This document shows, one piece after another, positions 27,239-36,671 of a DNA stretch of 64,000 nucleotides (the first letter of the stretch is position 1; each line of letters begins with the position of its first letter). Position numbers and translations under genes: made by a program. The stretch comes from Flavobacterium sp. IB48 (GTDB lineage: Bacteria; Bacteroidota; Bacteroidia; Flavobacteriales; Flavobacteriaceae), in NCBI RefSeq assembly GCF_016405855.1, contig NZ_JAEFCA010000003.1, positions 492,253-556,252 of the forward strand, written 5' to 3'. The notes beneath the pieces are model-generated. The model had not been told where the DNA came from, searched no databases, and saw nothing but the letters and a program-made list of their open reading frames with translations.

Positions 27239-27949
27239 ATGCAGATGAACCTGAATGATCTTACCGTAATTGATACTGAAAAAATTGCTTTAGACGATTT
27301 GTTTTTTAGTGATGAAAATAAAGCCGCTTTGCTTCAGATAATCAAGGAACATCAATATATTGAAGAATTAAAACAATACAATCTTAAAGTTGACAATAAG
27401 ATTTTATTGCATGGAAGTTCTGGCTGCGGCAAAACGACAACAGCAAAAGCAATTGCCAATGCTTTAAATAAAAAGATAATTATTGTAAACCTCAGCACTG
27501 TGGTCGATTCTAGAATTGGCGAAACTTCTAAAAATCTAAAAGCTATTTTTGATAAGGCTATTCGCGAAAGAGCCGTATTATTTTTGGATGAATTTGACCA
27601 AATTGGAAAAAGCCGTGACAGCGATGATAAAGATGTTGGCGAAATGAGACGTTTGGTAAACACAATCATTCAGCTTTTTGATTATTTCCCTTCTGATAGT
27701 TTATTGATCTGTGCAACGAATCATTACGAAATAATAGATAGCGCTTTATTGAGAAGATTTCAGCTTCGTTTGAAATATGAAATGCCTTCAGAAAAACAGC
27801 TCGATATTTATTATGACAAAATTTTAAGCACGTTTCCAGAACATTTTCAGAACATCCAAAGAAAATATTCTGTTTCTTATGCCGAAGCTTTAGATTACAC
27901 CAATACTACAATGAAAAGGCAGATTATTGCTGCTTTAGATTCTAAATAA
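27239..27949 (+). CDS. AAA-family ATPase
   Basis: A 236-residue ATPase made almost entirely of one AAA core. Walker A is HGSSGCGKTTT with K65, Walker B is VLFLDEFDQIG, sensor 1 is ICATNHYE and the arginine-finger region is ALLRRFQLR. It resembles stand-alone AAA proteins of the FtsH/ClpX-like or SpoVK-like type, but no protease or substrate domain is attached. The partner and substrate are unknown. It follows yggS by 23 nt and ends at a strong terminator. Confidence 0.85.
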   Translation: MQMNLNDLTVIDTEKIALDDLFFSDENKAALLQIIKEHQYIEELKQYNLKVDNKILLHGSSGCGKTTTAKAIANALNKKIIIVNLSTVVDSRIGETSKNLKAIFDKAIRERAVLFLDEFDQIGKSRDSDDKDVGEMRRLVNTIIQLFDYFPSDSLLICATNHYEIIDSALLRRFQLRLKYEMPSEKQLDIYYDKILSTFPEHFQNIQRKYSVSYAEALDYTNTTMKRQIIAALDSK

Positions 27950-27956
27950 AAATGAG

Positions 27957-27984
27957 AAAACCCGCTGACACTACAGCGGGTTTT
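27957..27984. terminator. bidirectional intrinsic terminator between converging genes
   Basis: AAAACCCGCTG pairs with CAGCGGGTTTT around a 6-nt loop, with A and T flanks. It serves the AAA gene on plus and the glycosyltransferase gene on minus. Confidence 0.9.
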
Positions 27985-28028
27985 CGTTTGGCGGAGTTTT
28001 ATATAATAGAATGAATAGTGTTCTTAAT

Positions 28029-29474
28029 TTATAGTCCTCTTGTCAACCAACCTCTTTTGTTGGCTGTTGCAATGGCATAAGGTGCAATCCAGAATAAACT
28101 GAAAGTGTAGAAAACACTATAAGAATAAGCCCAGAAAGATTCTGCAAGCGTATATCTTTTTGCGTAAAATACCATCGAAAATGTTGAGAACATTAATATA
28201 GCAACCAAAGTTGAACTAATGAATAATATTGGGTGAACTGCAATAAAGTAGAACATGAATAAAAAGAACGGATACGTCATTGCAATTTTAAAAAACTGAT
28301 TTAAAAACAGCATTCTAGGTCCAAATTTTGATTCTTTTCTAAAATCCTTGAAAACATATTTTGCCATCATAAGATTTTCGCGAACATTACTTCTCGCCCA
28401 TCTAATAAACATTTTGTATAATCCTTTGTATTCTTCTGGAACATTAGTTAATACTACTGCATTTCTTTGAAATTTCACTTCTAAACCTTGTTTCAAAATC
28501 ATATTGGTAAGAGCACGATCTTCGCCAATATCTGATGGCTGCCCCATAAAAGTTTGGTTGATCCATTCTGGCAGACAATTAAAAACTGCATCTCTTCTGT
28601 AAGCAGCCAAAGCTCCTGGCGTACATAATACAGAACCCAATTGGCTTTCAGCAGAACGTTGAAATTCGAAACTCATTACAAAACTTACATTAAGCATTTT
28701 TGGTAAAATCGCTTTTTTATTGTTCAAAACCTGAACGTTTCCTGCAACTGCACCACATTTTTTATTTACCACAAATGGGCTAACTAAGTTTCTTAAAGTA
28801 TCTTTTTTTACTATAGAATCACTATCTACAGTTACGAAGATTTCTCCTGTTCCTAATTTGAAACCTCTGTACAAAGCCTGACGTTTTCCTTGGTTTTTAG
28901 GCTGCTGAAAAATCGTAACACGATCTCCTAATTTTGCTTTTGCTTCCTGCATCCAGTACCAAGTATCATCTTTACTTCCATCGTCAATAGCAAGAAGCTG
29001 CAGTTTTTCTGCTGGATAATCGCTTTCTGCAAGACTTAATAAAGTGTCCCAAACTAGTTTTCCTTCATTGTATGCCGGAACGATAATCGTACAAGTTGGC
29101 AATAAATCATCTGATACTGATGGAATAGCTTTGTATCTTAAGTACAAATACGAACTGTACAAGAAAACCCCTGTTTGGTAGAAAAATAAAAGTGTCGTAA
29201 TTATTAAAAATGGCAATCCCCAAGTCGAAGCAATTCTTTCAAAATGAAATTGCTCAAAATCGTCTTGCAATTGAAATACCATAACGGCCCCTGCAATTAG
29301 TAATAAGAAAGTAGCAATAAGAATCGCTAATCCAAAAGGACTTGTCGGTCTTTCTACATGCACTTTTTGTGATTTTTCGTTGGTTCTAAAAAAAGAACCG
29401 TTTAATGTTTTTTTGCTGATAGCTGAACTGCCGTTCGCATAAAATTGTTCTGAGATAATTGTTTCGCTTTTCAT
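28029..29474 (-). CDS. membrane glycosyltransferase family 2 (hyaluronan/poly-GlcNAc synthase-like)
   Basis: A 481-residue processive-type GT2 enzyme. Two N-terminal membrane helices (about 48-70 and 88-112) precede the cytoplasmic catalytic domain, with IVPAYNEG, IDDGSKDD, the DxD motif VDSDS, GEDRALTN and RWARS, which corresponds to the Q/RxxRW motif. Three or so C-terminal helices follow. These features match synthases that build and extrude polysaccharide, such as HasA and PgaC. The polymer cannot be told from sequence, and no export or modification partners (pgaA/B type) are adjacent, so it stands alone here. Confidence 0.85.
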   Translation of the reverse strand: MKSETIISEQFYANGSSAISKKTLNGSFFRTNEKSQKVHVERPTSPFGLAILIATFLLLIAGAVMVFQLQDDFEQFHFERIASTWGLPFLIITTLLFFYQTGVFLYSSYLYLRYKAIPSVSDDLLPTCTIIVPAYNEGKLVWDTLLSLAESDYPAEKLQLLAIDDGSKDDTWYWMQEAKAKLGDRVTIFQQPKNQGKRQALYRGFKLGTGEIFVTVDSDSIVKKDTLRNLVSPFVVNKKCGAVAGNVQVLNNKKAILPKMLNVSFVMSFEFQRSAESQLGSVLCTPGALAAYRRDAVFNCLPEWINQTFMGQPSDIGEDRALTNMILKQGLEVKFQRNAVVLTNVPEEYKGLYKMFIRWARSNVRENLMMAKYVFKDFRKESKFGPRMLFLNQFFKIAMTYPFFLFMFYFIAVHPILFISSTLVAILMFSTFSMVFYAKRYTLAESFWAYSYSVFYTFSLFWIAPYAIATANKRGWLTRGL

Positions 29475-29974
29475 GCTTATACTCCTTTTTTAATTTTCTT
29501 AATTTGGCTTTTAGCAAAATCTTCTCCCTTTCAAAAACGGACACATTAGAGATTTTGACACTAACACAATTTACAAGCGGCATGCCAATACGATTTTAAA
29601 CTGGTACAGAGCCATTTAGAAAAACAAGAACAAAAAAGAGTGTGTAATTATTTTACACTTTTTGGATACGGTATACACTAAAATCGTGATTTTTGGAATG
29701 AAATAAATGAGATTCTAAAAGGTTTTACAGTATTTGTTTCTTCTATTTGGTAAAGAAATATGAATCTCAAAAAGCACGCTTTTAAATAAAAACCTGCAAA
29801 GAATTAATAAAACGCATTTATTGAATTAAAATTGCATTAGAGAAAAAAATCAATGATATTTTCTTCTTTTTTTCTTCTTTTAAAAAACATTCTTCACAAA
29901 AAAACTAGAAATCTTACTTAAAAAAGTTAAATTTATCGAAAGAAAACTTAACCCTAAATTAAGGAGAATAAAAA
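29475..29974. other. 500-bp divergent intergenic region
   Basis: This lies between the glycosyltransferase and the CheY-like regulator, which are divergently transcribed. It is AT-rich. I see no conserved palindrome, RNA-like hairpin or supported small gene; a 65-codon open frame overlapping the glycosyltransferase start has no coding features. Confidence 0.5.
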
Positions 29975-30421
29975 ATGAATAAAGAGCATTATTATCTTTT
30001 ATTGGCTGATGACGACGAAGATGACTGCCTTTTCTTTAAAGAAGCTCTCGATGAAATAACGATCGGCACTACGCTGTCAATGGTACACGACGGTGTCCAA
30101 TTGATGAATTATTTGAAAACTAATATTTCAAATCTTCCCGATGTTCTTTTTCTGGACTTAAATATGCCTAGAAAAAATGGCCTGGAATGTTTAGATGAAA
30201 TTAAAAATGACGAAGAATTAAAAGCCCTGCCAATTATCATTTTCTCTACTTCGTTAGACGGCGAAATAGTTGACAAATTATACCAAAAAGACGCTTCTTT
30301 TTACATTAGAAAACCAGGTGAATTTTCTAAACTTAAAAATGTAATAGAAAAAGCACTTACCATTGCATCCGAAAATAATTTTAAACAGCCCGAAAGAGCC
30401 AATTTCATATTGCAACCTTAA
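29975..30421 (+). CDS. CheY-like single-domain response regulator (Rcp1-like)
   Basis: A 148-residue receiver domain without an output domain. The acidic pocket is DDDEDD near residue 12, and the phospho-acceptor is D61 in FLDLNMPRKNG. The switch Ser/Thr is in IIFSTS and the lysine in IRKPGEF. Rcp1-type regulators usually pair with phytochrome-like or multi-PAS kinases. Its stop is 12 nt before the giant PAS kinase start, which makes the two a likely phosphorelay pair. The leader ends with an AGGAGAAT ribosome site, unusually strong for this phylum. Confidence 0.92.
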   Translation: MNKEHYYLLLADDDEDDCLFFKEALDEITIGTTLSMVHDGVQLMNYLKTNISNLPDVLFLDLNMPRKNGLECLDEIKNDEELKALPIIIFSTSLDGEIVDKLYQKDASFYIRKPGEFSKLKNVIEKALTIASENNFKQPERANFILQP

Positions 30422-30433
30422 TCTTCTCTGGAA

Positions 30434-33400
30434 ATGAACCGCAAACACAAGGAACATTATTTTCTTTCTCAAGAAGGTGAAATGGGGAATTTAATTCGTT
30501 CTGCAGATTGGAGCAAAACCTCTTTGGGAAATCCTGAAAATTGGCCTCAGAGCTTAAAAACAATGACGGCAATGATACTTGGCAATCCGTTTGGAATGTA
30601 CATTGCTTGGGGAGAAAATTATACCCAATTGTATAATGATGCTTTTCGTCCTATTCTTGGTGTTTCTAAACATCCAAAAGCATTAGGCATAAGCTCGCGG
30701 GAAACATTCAGCGAAATTTGGGATACTATAGGTCCTATGTTTGCCGATGTAATGAAAGGACATGCGGTAAGTTTTCCTGATTTTAAGGTTCCACTGCATC
30801 GAAATGGCTACATAGAAGATTGCTTTTTTGACTTTTCGTACAGTCCGATAAAAATCGAAGATGGCTCTATTGGTGGCATTTTGGTAACGGTTATAGAAAC
30901 CACCGAAAAGAAAATTGTTGCAGATGCGCTACAGGAAAGTAATGTGCGATTTGTCAATAATATTATGCAAGCGCCTGTGGCAATGTGCATTTTTAAAAGC
31001 GAAAATCATATTGTTGAAATTGCCAATGAACAAATGTTGCAGCTTTGGAATACAAAAGCCGAAAATATAATTAACAAACCAATTTTTGAGATTCTGCCAG
31101 GATTGAAAAAACAAGGTTTTGATGAAATTCTTAACAGCGTTTTTAGAGACGGAAAAAAAATTGCTACAGATGAACTTTTTGTCCAACTAAACCGAAACGG
31201 ACAAACTGAAAACACCTATATTAATTTTGTTTACGAAGCTTTGCGCGAAAAAGACGGCACTATTTCTGGCATTGCAGCAATTGCTACAGAAGTTACTGCT
31301 CAGGTTTTGGCACGTTCAAAAGTTGAAGAAAGTGAACAAAAAATAAGACAGCTGGTAGAAAATGCACCTTTTCCGATTGCGGTTTATGTTGGAAAAGAAA
31401 TGCGCATTGAACTAGCAAATGAATCTATTATAAAAATTTGGGGTAAAGGCCCAGATGTAATCGGAAAAACATACCGAGAAATTCTTCCAGAACTAAAAAA
31501 TCAATCGGTTTTTGAACAAGTAGAATCGGTTTTTGAAACTGGCCTATCTTTTCATTCTAGAAATTCGCGTATCGATATTGTCATCGATGATAAGCTGCAA
31601 TCTTTTTATTTCAATTACAGTTTTACTCCTTTATACGATTTAAATGGTAAAATTTATGGGGTAATGAATACCGCTGTAGAAATTACAGATTTGTATATAG
31701 CCAAACAAAAAATAGAAGAAAGCGATAAAAGGTTTCGTAATACAGTAAGACAAGCTCCCGTTGGTATTACTATTTTACGTGGACCTGAATATGTGGTTGA
31801 AATGGCTAACGAAGCTTATCTCAAAATTGTTGATCGAACGGAAGAATCTTTTGTTGGGAGACCTTTGTATGATTCGCTTCCAGAAGTAAAAGAAACTGTT
31901 AGCGTTTTACTAGACAATGTTTTGAATACTGGAATTCCGTTTCACGGAATTGAAGTTCCTGTACCTTTAAACCGATATGGCAAAATCGAAACTTCTTATT
32001 TTGATTTTCTTTATCATCCGCTGAAAGAAGAAAACGGAACAATTTCAGGAATTTTGGTAACCGTTACCGAAGTAAGCGAAAAAGTTGAAGCCAGAAAAAA
32101 AATCGAACTTAACGAAGATCGTCTTAAAATTGTTGTTGAAGCCAGCGAATTGGGAACTTGGGAACTTAATGTAAAAACAGGACATCTCACCTATTCTGAA
32201 AGATATCTGGAAATCATTCACGGCTATACCGAAGAATCTTTGTTAACTCATCAAGAATTATTGGCGCATCTTCATCCTGATGATGTGCATCTTAGAAATG
32301 AAGGATATAAAGAAGCTTTAAAATCAGGTTTTTTAAATTACGAAGCTCGTGTAATTTGGAAAGATCAATCGATTCATTGGGTTGAAGCGAAAGGAAAAGT
32401 TTTTTATGATGAAAATAATGATCCATCAAAATTAATAGGAACAATTCGGGACATTACCGAAGAAAAAAAATACAACCAGAAAATAGAAGAAAGCGAAAAG
32501 AAATTGCGAAATCTTATTATGCAATCGCCTGTTCCAAAAGCCATTTTCCGCGGAAATGATTTTGTGATCGAAATGGCCAATTTTGTGCTTTTGAATAATA
32601 TTTGGAAAAAAGAAGAAAGTGAAGTTCAAGGAAAAAAACTATTAGAAATATTCCCAGAACTTAACAATCAGAAATACGCACATTTATTAAAACAAGTTTA
32701 CGAATCTGGAAATGTCTATTCTGAATCTGAATCTTTGCTTTTTATTGATAATAAAAAGTACGGTGATCAATACTACGTAGATTTTGAATTTGCACCACTC
32801 CGCGAAAGCGATAATTCGATTTCTGGAATTAGAATGACGCTTATTGATGTTACCGAAAAAGTCGAAGCCAGAAAAAAAATCGAAGAAAGCGAGAAAAGAT
32901 TCCGTTTACTTACAGAAAGCATTCCGCAGTTAATCTGGGAAACTGATGCTGAAGGAAAAGCTCTTTTCACCTCTGGGAAATGGCTAGAATATACCGGAGT
33001 CGAACCTGGAATTGAAGGTTCTTGGCAAAAAATGATTCATCCAGATGATTTTGAAGAAAATGTAAAAATCTGGCAACATGCACTCGCAACCGGTGAAATG
33101 TATCGCTGCGATGTGAGAATGCGTAGAAAAGATGGATCTTACAGATGGCATACCGTTATTGGAGAACCTGTTTTTGGACTCGACAATAAAATCATAAAAT
33201 GGGTCGGCGCTTTTACCGATATTCATACCGAAAAAGCTTTTACTCATGAACTTGAACAACAAGTTACAGCGAGAACTAGAGAGCTAATTCAGATTAACGA
33301 ATCGCTTCGAAAAAGTGAAGAGCGTTATCATTTGATGGTAGAAGAAGTTCAAGAATATTCCATTCTATACTTAAATTCAAAAGGTATTGTAGAAAATTGG

Positions 33401-34453
33401 AATGTTGGAGCCGAAAAAATTAAAGGCTATAAAGCAGACGAAATTATCGGAAAATATTTTGGCATTTTTTATACTGCCGAAGATCAAAAACATAAATTGC
33501 CTGAAGAACTTTTAGAATTGGCAAGAGAAAAAGGAAAAGTAATTCACGAAGGCTGGCGTGCACGTAAAAACGGAAGTTTATTTTGGGCAAGCGTAGTTAT
33601 TACCGCGGTTCATAATAAAAAAGGCGATGTTATTGGTTTTTCTAAAGTAACGCATGATTTAACCGAAAGAAAAAAAGCCGATGATAAATTAAAAATGAAT
33701 GCACTAGAACTAGAGCAAAAAAACAATGAACTAGAAGAAATGAACAAAGAGCTTCAGTCATTTGCTTATATTTCGAGTCATGATTTGCAGGAACCGCTTC
33801 GAAAAATACAGACTTTTGCTTCGCAGATTATTGATAAAGAATCGGAAAATTTATCAGAAAACGGAAAAGATAAATTTAAACGAATGCAAAACGCTGCACA
33901 ACGAATGCAGACTTTAATTAATGATTTATTGGCCTATTCTAGAACAAATAGTCAAGAACGTGTTTTTATAAAAACAGACCTCAGCCAAATTATTAAAGAA
34001 GTAAAAGAAGATTTAACCGAAGAATTAGAACAAAAAAGCGCCATAATTGAAATCGGACATACTTCTGAAGTTGATATTATTCCGTTCCAGTTTAAGCAAT
34101 TGCTTTATAATTTGATTAGTAATTCGCTGAAATTTTCAAATCCTGATATTCCGATTATAATTAGAATCAAAAGCAAAATAGCATTAGGCCAAGATCTAGG
34201 GGAAGAAAAACTGATTGCAGCAAAAAAATATTGCCATATAGAAGTTTCGGATAACGGAATTGGTTTTGAATCCCAATACAACAAAAAGATATTCGAAGTG
34301 TTTCAGCGTCTACATGGTAGAGATCGCTACAATGGTACCGGAATCGGACTCGCAATTGTAAAAAAAATTGTAGAAAACCACAACGGAGTCATTACTGCTT
34401 CTGGCATTCACAACGAAGGAGCTTCTTTTGATATCTATATTCCTGTAAATTAA
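30434..34453 (+). CDS. 1339-residue soluble multi-PAS sensor histidine kinase
   Basis: A very long cytoplasmic kinase without a membrane segment. About eight PAS domains are arranged in tandem (roughly 15-150, 165-285, 300-420, 430-550, 560-690, 690-815, 825-945, 965-1085). Several open with nearly the same phrase (ESEKKIRQLV, QAPVGITIL, QSPVPKAIF), showing internal duplication. A phytochrome-type dimerisation segment follows, with H1116 in SSHDLQEPLRKI. The HATPase domain has LISNSLKFSN, DNGIGF and GTGIGLAIVKKIV. It lies 12 nt downstream of the Rcp1-like regulator. Ligands of the PAS domains are unknown; no bilin-binding GAF domain is seen. Confidence 0.92.
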   Translation: MNRKHKEHYFLSQEGEMGNLIRSADWSKTSLGNPENWPQSLKTMTAMILGNPFGMYIAWGENYTQLYNDAFRPILGVSKHPKALGISSRETFSEIWDTIGPMFADVMKGHAVSFPDFKVPLHRNGYIEDCFFDFSYSPIKIEDGSIGGILVTVIETTEKKIVADALQESNVRFVNNIMQAPVAMCIFKSENHIVEIANEQMLQLWNTKAENIINKPIFEILPGLKKQGFDEILNSVFRDGKKIATDELFVQLNRNGQTENTYINFVYEALREKDGTISGIAAIATEVTAQVLARSKVEESEQKIRQLVENAPFPIAVYVGKEMRIELANESIIKIWGKGPDVIGKTYREILPELKNQSVFEQVESVFETGLSFHSRNSRIDIVIDDKLQSFYFNYSFTPLYDLNGKIYGVMNTAVEITDLYIAKQKIEESDKRFRNTVRQAPVGITILRGPEYVVEMANEAYLKIVDRTEESFVGRPLYDSLPEVKETVSVLLDNVLNTGIPFHGIEVPVPLNRYGKIETSYFDFLYHPLKEENGTISGILVTVTEVSEKVEARKKIELNEDRLKIVVEASELGTWELNVKTGHLTYSERYLEIIHGYTEESLLTHQELLAHLHPDDVHLRNEGYKEALKSGFLNYEARVIWKDQSIHWVEAKGKVFYDENNDPSKLIGTIRDITEEKKYNQKIEESEKKLRNLIMQSPVPKAIFRGNDFVIEMANFVLLNNIWKKEESEVQGKKLLEIFPELNNQKYAHLLKQVYESGNVYSESESLLFIDNKKYGDQYYVDFEFAPLRESDNSISGIRMTLIDVTEKVEARKKIEESEKRFRLLTESIPQLIWETDAEGKALFTSGKWLEYTGVEPGIEGSWQKMIHPDDFEENVKIWQHALATGEMYRCDVRMRRKDGSYRWHTVIGEPVFGLDNKIIKWVGAFTDIHTEKAFTHELEQQVTARTRELIQINESLRKSEERYHLMVEEVQEYSILYLNSKGIVENWNVGAEKIKGYKADEIIGKYFGIFYTAEDQKHKLPEELLELAREKGKVIHEGWRARKNGSLFWASVVITAVHNKKGDVIGFSKVTHDLTERKKADDKLKMNALELEQKNNELEEMNKELQSFAYISSHDLQEPLRKIQTFASQIIDKESENLSENGKDKFKRMQNAAQRMQTLINDLLAYSRTNSQERVFIKTDLSQIIKEVKEDLTEELEQKSAIIEIGHTSEVDIIPFQFKQLLYNLISNSLKFSNPDIPIIIRIKSKIALGQDLGEEKLIAAKKYCHIEVSDNGIGFESQYNKKIFEVFQRLHGRDRYNGTGIGLAIVKKIVENHNGVITASGIHNEGASFDIYIPVN

Positions 34454-34466
34454 ATTTATTTTATAA

Positions 34467-34501
34467 AAAAAAGGAAACTTCATTTAACGAGTTTCCTTTT
34501 T
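34467..34501 (+). terminator. intrinsic terminator after the PAS kinase
   Basis: AAAAGGAAACT pairs with AGTTTCCTTTT around a 10-nt loop, with an A-run before and T-run after. It also suits the converging gene on the minus strand. Confidence 0.88.
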
Positions 34502-34539
34502 CCATTTCAAAACGAATTGAAATTATCTCAAACAAATTC

Positions 34540-34956
34540 TTATCTAGTATAAACAGTAATTACACCAGTTGTTTTATCTTTAATTTTAAGCTCTTTGTTA
34601 GTAAGGTTCATGATATCACTAGTTGAACTAATGTTTCCAACCGTAATAGTCAAATCGTTATGAGATCTTACATAAGTACCAGTAGTTTCTGTAAGAGCAC
34701 AATCAGAACCGTTATAATCACCAATAACCGCTGCGTTACTTAATCTTAGATCCAAATAATCTTTATTACATCCTGCTGCATTCTGAGGTGCATCAATTAA
34801 CACTTCTTTTCCATCAACAATTGTCCCAGTTTGGCTTAGACTATACTTCCCTTGAAGTGGAATTATTGTTTCTCCATCATTATCGTCGTTACTACAAGAA
34901 GTTACGAACATTCCCGCGCCTAAGGCTAATACGAATAATATGTTTCTATTTTTCAT
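34540..34956 (-). CDS. lipocalin-like lipoprotein
   Basis: A 138-residue predicted lipoprotein. The lipobox FVTSC is near residue 21 and is followed by a Ser-Asn-Asp-rich linker. The rest (LQGKYSLSQTG, NKDYLDLRL, GTYVRSHNDLTITV) resembles the small lipocalin-like/DUF4923-type beta-barrels common in flavobacteria. The DSNDDND-like acidic patch after the cysteine may direct surface export. Function is unknown. It converges on the PAS kinase gene and is not part of an operon here. Confidence 0.7.
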   Translation of the reverse strand: MKNRNILFVLALGAGMFVTSCSNDDNDGETIIPLQGKYSLSQTGTIVDGKEVLIDAPQNAAGCNKDYLDLRLSNAAVIGDYNGSDCALTETTGTYVRSHNDLTITVGNISSTSDIMNLTNKELKIKDKTTGVITVYTR

Positions 34957-35142
34957 GTTTGTTTGTTTTTTATTAATTTAATTCAATAATGCTAAATTAA
35001 AAGTAAAAACCTACAAAAAATTTCATGATTTTAGGAATATATTACATAAATCGCATTTTTTAAACAATGTTTTTTTTTCTATTACAATGACTAATAATTA
35101 ATGTATTTTAGATAAATATTAACAACCCATTAATTTTACAAA

Positions 35143-35337
35143 ATGAAGAAACTATTACTATTTAGCATTTTTGCTCTATTAAATTTTGCAACGTACTCCT
35201 GCACTGCGGATGATAGTCAAACAAGCGAATCTAAAACAGAAATCAAAAAAAATACTTTGTCTGTGGATAATGCCAAAGCAAATATAGGACCGGATGATGA
35301 TCCTATTACTGTGCCACCACCACCTAAAAAACCTTAA
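35143..35337 (+). CDS. small proline-tailed lipoprotein, family member 1
   Basis: A 64-residue predicted lipoprotein: signal peptide, lipobox ATYSC, an acidic TADD start to the mature chain, a Lys/Glu-rich middle (TEIKKN) and a tail NIGPDDDPITVPPPPKKP. It is one of four related small lipoproteins in this window (35370, 37000, 48232), all sharing the SC-acidic start, a G-P-(G/D)-D turn and a proline run. The mature part has only about 45 residues and no predicted fold. Whether it is a structural, ligand-like or signalling peptide is unknown. The next member starts 32 nt downstream. Confidence 0.75.
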   Translation: MKKLLLFSIFALLNFATYSCTADDSQTSESKTEIKKNTLSVDNAKANIGPDDDPITVPPPPKKP

Positions 35338-35369
35338 ACTACAGTTGTCTAACCTAAATTTATTTTAAA

Positions 35370-35555
35370 GTGAAAAAATTACTTTTATTCAGTGGTATTG
35401 TATTGTTAAGTTTTGCAACTCATTCTTGCACTGCTGATGACACAGAAACAACAAGCGCAAAAACTAAAGTTGTAAAAGAAAAACCTATAACCGAAGCACA
35501 AGCAGATGGTCCTGGCGATGGCACTATTACGCCGCCGCCGCCAGAGGATAATTAA
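35370..35555 (+). CDS. small proline-tailed lipoprotein, family member 2 (GTG start)
   Basis: A 61-residue predicted lipoprotein closely related to its upstream neighbour: KKLLLFSGIVLLSFATHSC, then TADDTETTSAKTK and the tail GPGDGTITPPPPEDN. GTG is the only start that leaves the signal peptide intact. The pair looks like a tandem duplication. It is followed by a strong terminator, so the two form a short transcription unit. No leader like those at 36762 or 48007 is found before this pair. Confidence 0.72.
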   Translation: MKKLLLFSGIVLLSFATHSCTADDTETTSAKTKVVKEKPITEAQADGPGDGTITPPPPEDN

Positions 35556-35572
35556 TTTTATAACGCAATTTT

Positions 35573-35609
35573 AAAGGAAGTACCGAAAATGTACTTCCTT
35601 TCTTTTTTT
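35573..35609. terminator. intrinsic terminator after the lipoprotein pair
   Basis: AAAGGAAGTAC (35573-35583) pairs perfectly with GTACTTCCTTT (35591-35601) around 7 nt, and a T-run follows. It is suited to plus-strand termination and also lies at the 3' end of the converging membrane-protein gene. Confidence 0.9.
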
Positions 35610-35610
35610 A

Positions 35611-36624
35611 TTAATTGCATTTTGGTCTATCAGACAGATATCGATTGATAATATATTGTGTAATTGGTTTTAAGAATCTTTGCGTGTTTTCTGGATAAGG
35701 CGCAGATTGATTATAGCATTCTATAGAGTTTCCAATCTTAATATAAAAAACTTTCGCTCTACCATTATCATCAAAAAAATCAGTTGTATCACATACTTCA
35801 ATTTTTCTTAAATTAAAATATCTCGCATCATAATAAGTTTCGCAATAGCCATTATCAGATCTTGCTATTTTTTCATAATGATCGTTTGTCCATTGCATGC
35901 AATCTTTTTGTGACATGCTCAAGTAAATGATTATACTTAATACAGCAAGAAAAGCTGCAATTACAAAATATTTTTTCATTCCAGATTTTCCCACATCTTT
36001 CCCTCCAATCTTAACGGGAGTTGAAATATCTGATATCCCTATTGGAGTTGTTTCCCAGTCTTGATGTTTATCTTGTTCTAGTTCTCTAGTTTCATCTTGC
36101 TTTACTTCTTCATTTTTATCTTTTTCTACCTCATCATTTTTTAAACTAGGAGAATGTTCGTTTTCTATCTCAACAATTAAAGTGTTAGAAAAATTTTCAT
36201 TTTCAGGAGTTCCGGTATCCCTTAACACTTCAATTAATCTTTTTTCGTCCTCATCAAGTTGTTTTCTATACTCGTTAAAAGGTCTTGGCTGAAGATCTAC
36301 CAATATTGCAGCCAGTTGAATAGTGTCTTCAGCGGGATTCTCTGTTTTACCTAAAAGAAAACGCTTAACTGCTTCTAATTTATTCAGTTCATCCTCTCCA
36401 AACTGATTTTTCTTATCCTTATCAAATGGAAAATCAAAAAAAGATTTAAAAGCAATTAAGTCATCTTTATTACTATTTGCGTCAAATCTTTTGACGCACA
36501 AATTTCTAAGATTTGCTGATGTTGGAGAATTCAGATTATTAGAATATTCTCCATTTTTTTCTTCTTCATATTTAGCTTTAATAGCTTTTTTATAATCTTC
36601 AAAAGTAATGGTTGGCATAGGCAT
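35611..36624 (-). CDS. hypothetical single-pass membrane protein, module copy 1
   Basis: A 337-residue protein of unknown function. The N-terminal soluble domain (about 1-130) starts TFEDYKKAIKAKYEEEKNGE and contains AAILVDLQPRPF. It is shared with the 209-residue paralogue at 47035. A Glu/Lys/Asp-rich linker (about 145-200) leads to a transmembrane helix (about 217-236, FVIAAFLAVLSIIIYLSM). The C-terminal domain of about 100 residues has six cysteines. The N-terminus lacks a signal, so the conserved domain should be cytoplasmic and the cysteine-rich part periplasmic. It is divergent from the leader RNA/lipoprotein/kinase genes in both module copies, which suggests a linked function. Confidence 0.75.
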   Translation of the reverse strand: MPMPTITFEDYKKAIKAKYEEEKNGEYSNNLNSPTSANLRNLCVKRFDANSNKDDLIAFKSFFDFPFDKDKKNQFGEDELNKLEAVKRFLLGKTENPAEDTIQLAAILVDLQPRPFNEYRKQLDEDEKRLIEVLRDTGTPENENFSNTLIVEIENEHSPSLKNDEVEKDKNEEVKQDETRELEQDKHQDWETTPIGISDISTPVKIGGKDVGKSGMKKYFVIAAFLAVLSIIIYLSMSQKDCMQWTNDHYEKIARSDNGYCETYYDARYFNLRKIEVCDTTDFFDDNGRAKVFYIKIGNSIECYNQSAPYPENTQRFLKPITQYIINRYLSDRPKCN

Positions 36625-36671
36625 TTGAACTTTTTAAAACTTTATCTAAAGTACTTTACTCAACTTTTTGT

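Noticed and set aside
29386..29583. 65-codon frame on minus over the glycosyltransferase start
   Set aside because: It overlaps the true gene in another frame and shows no protein features.
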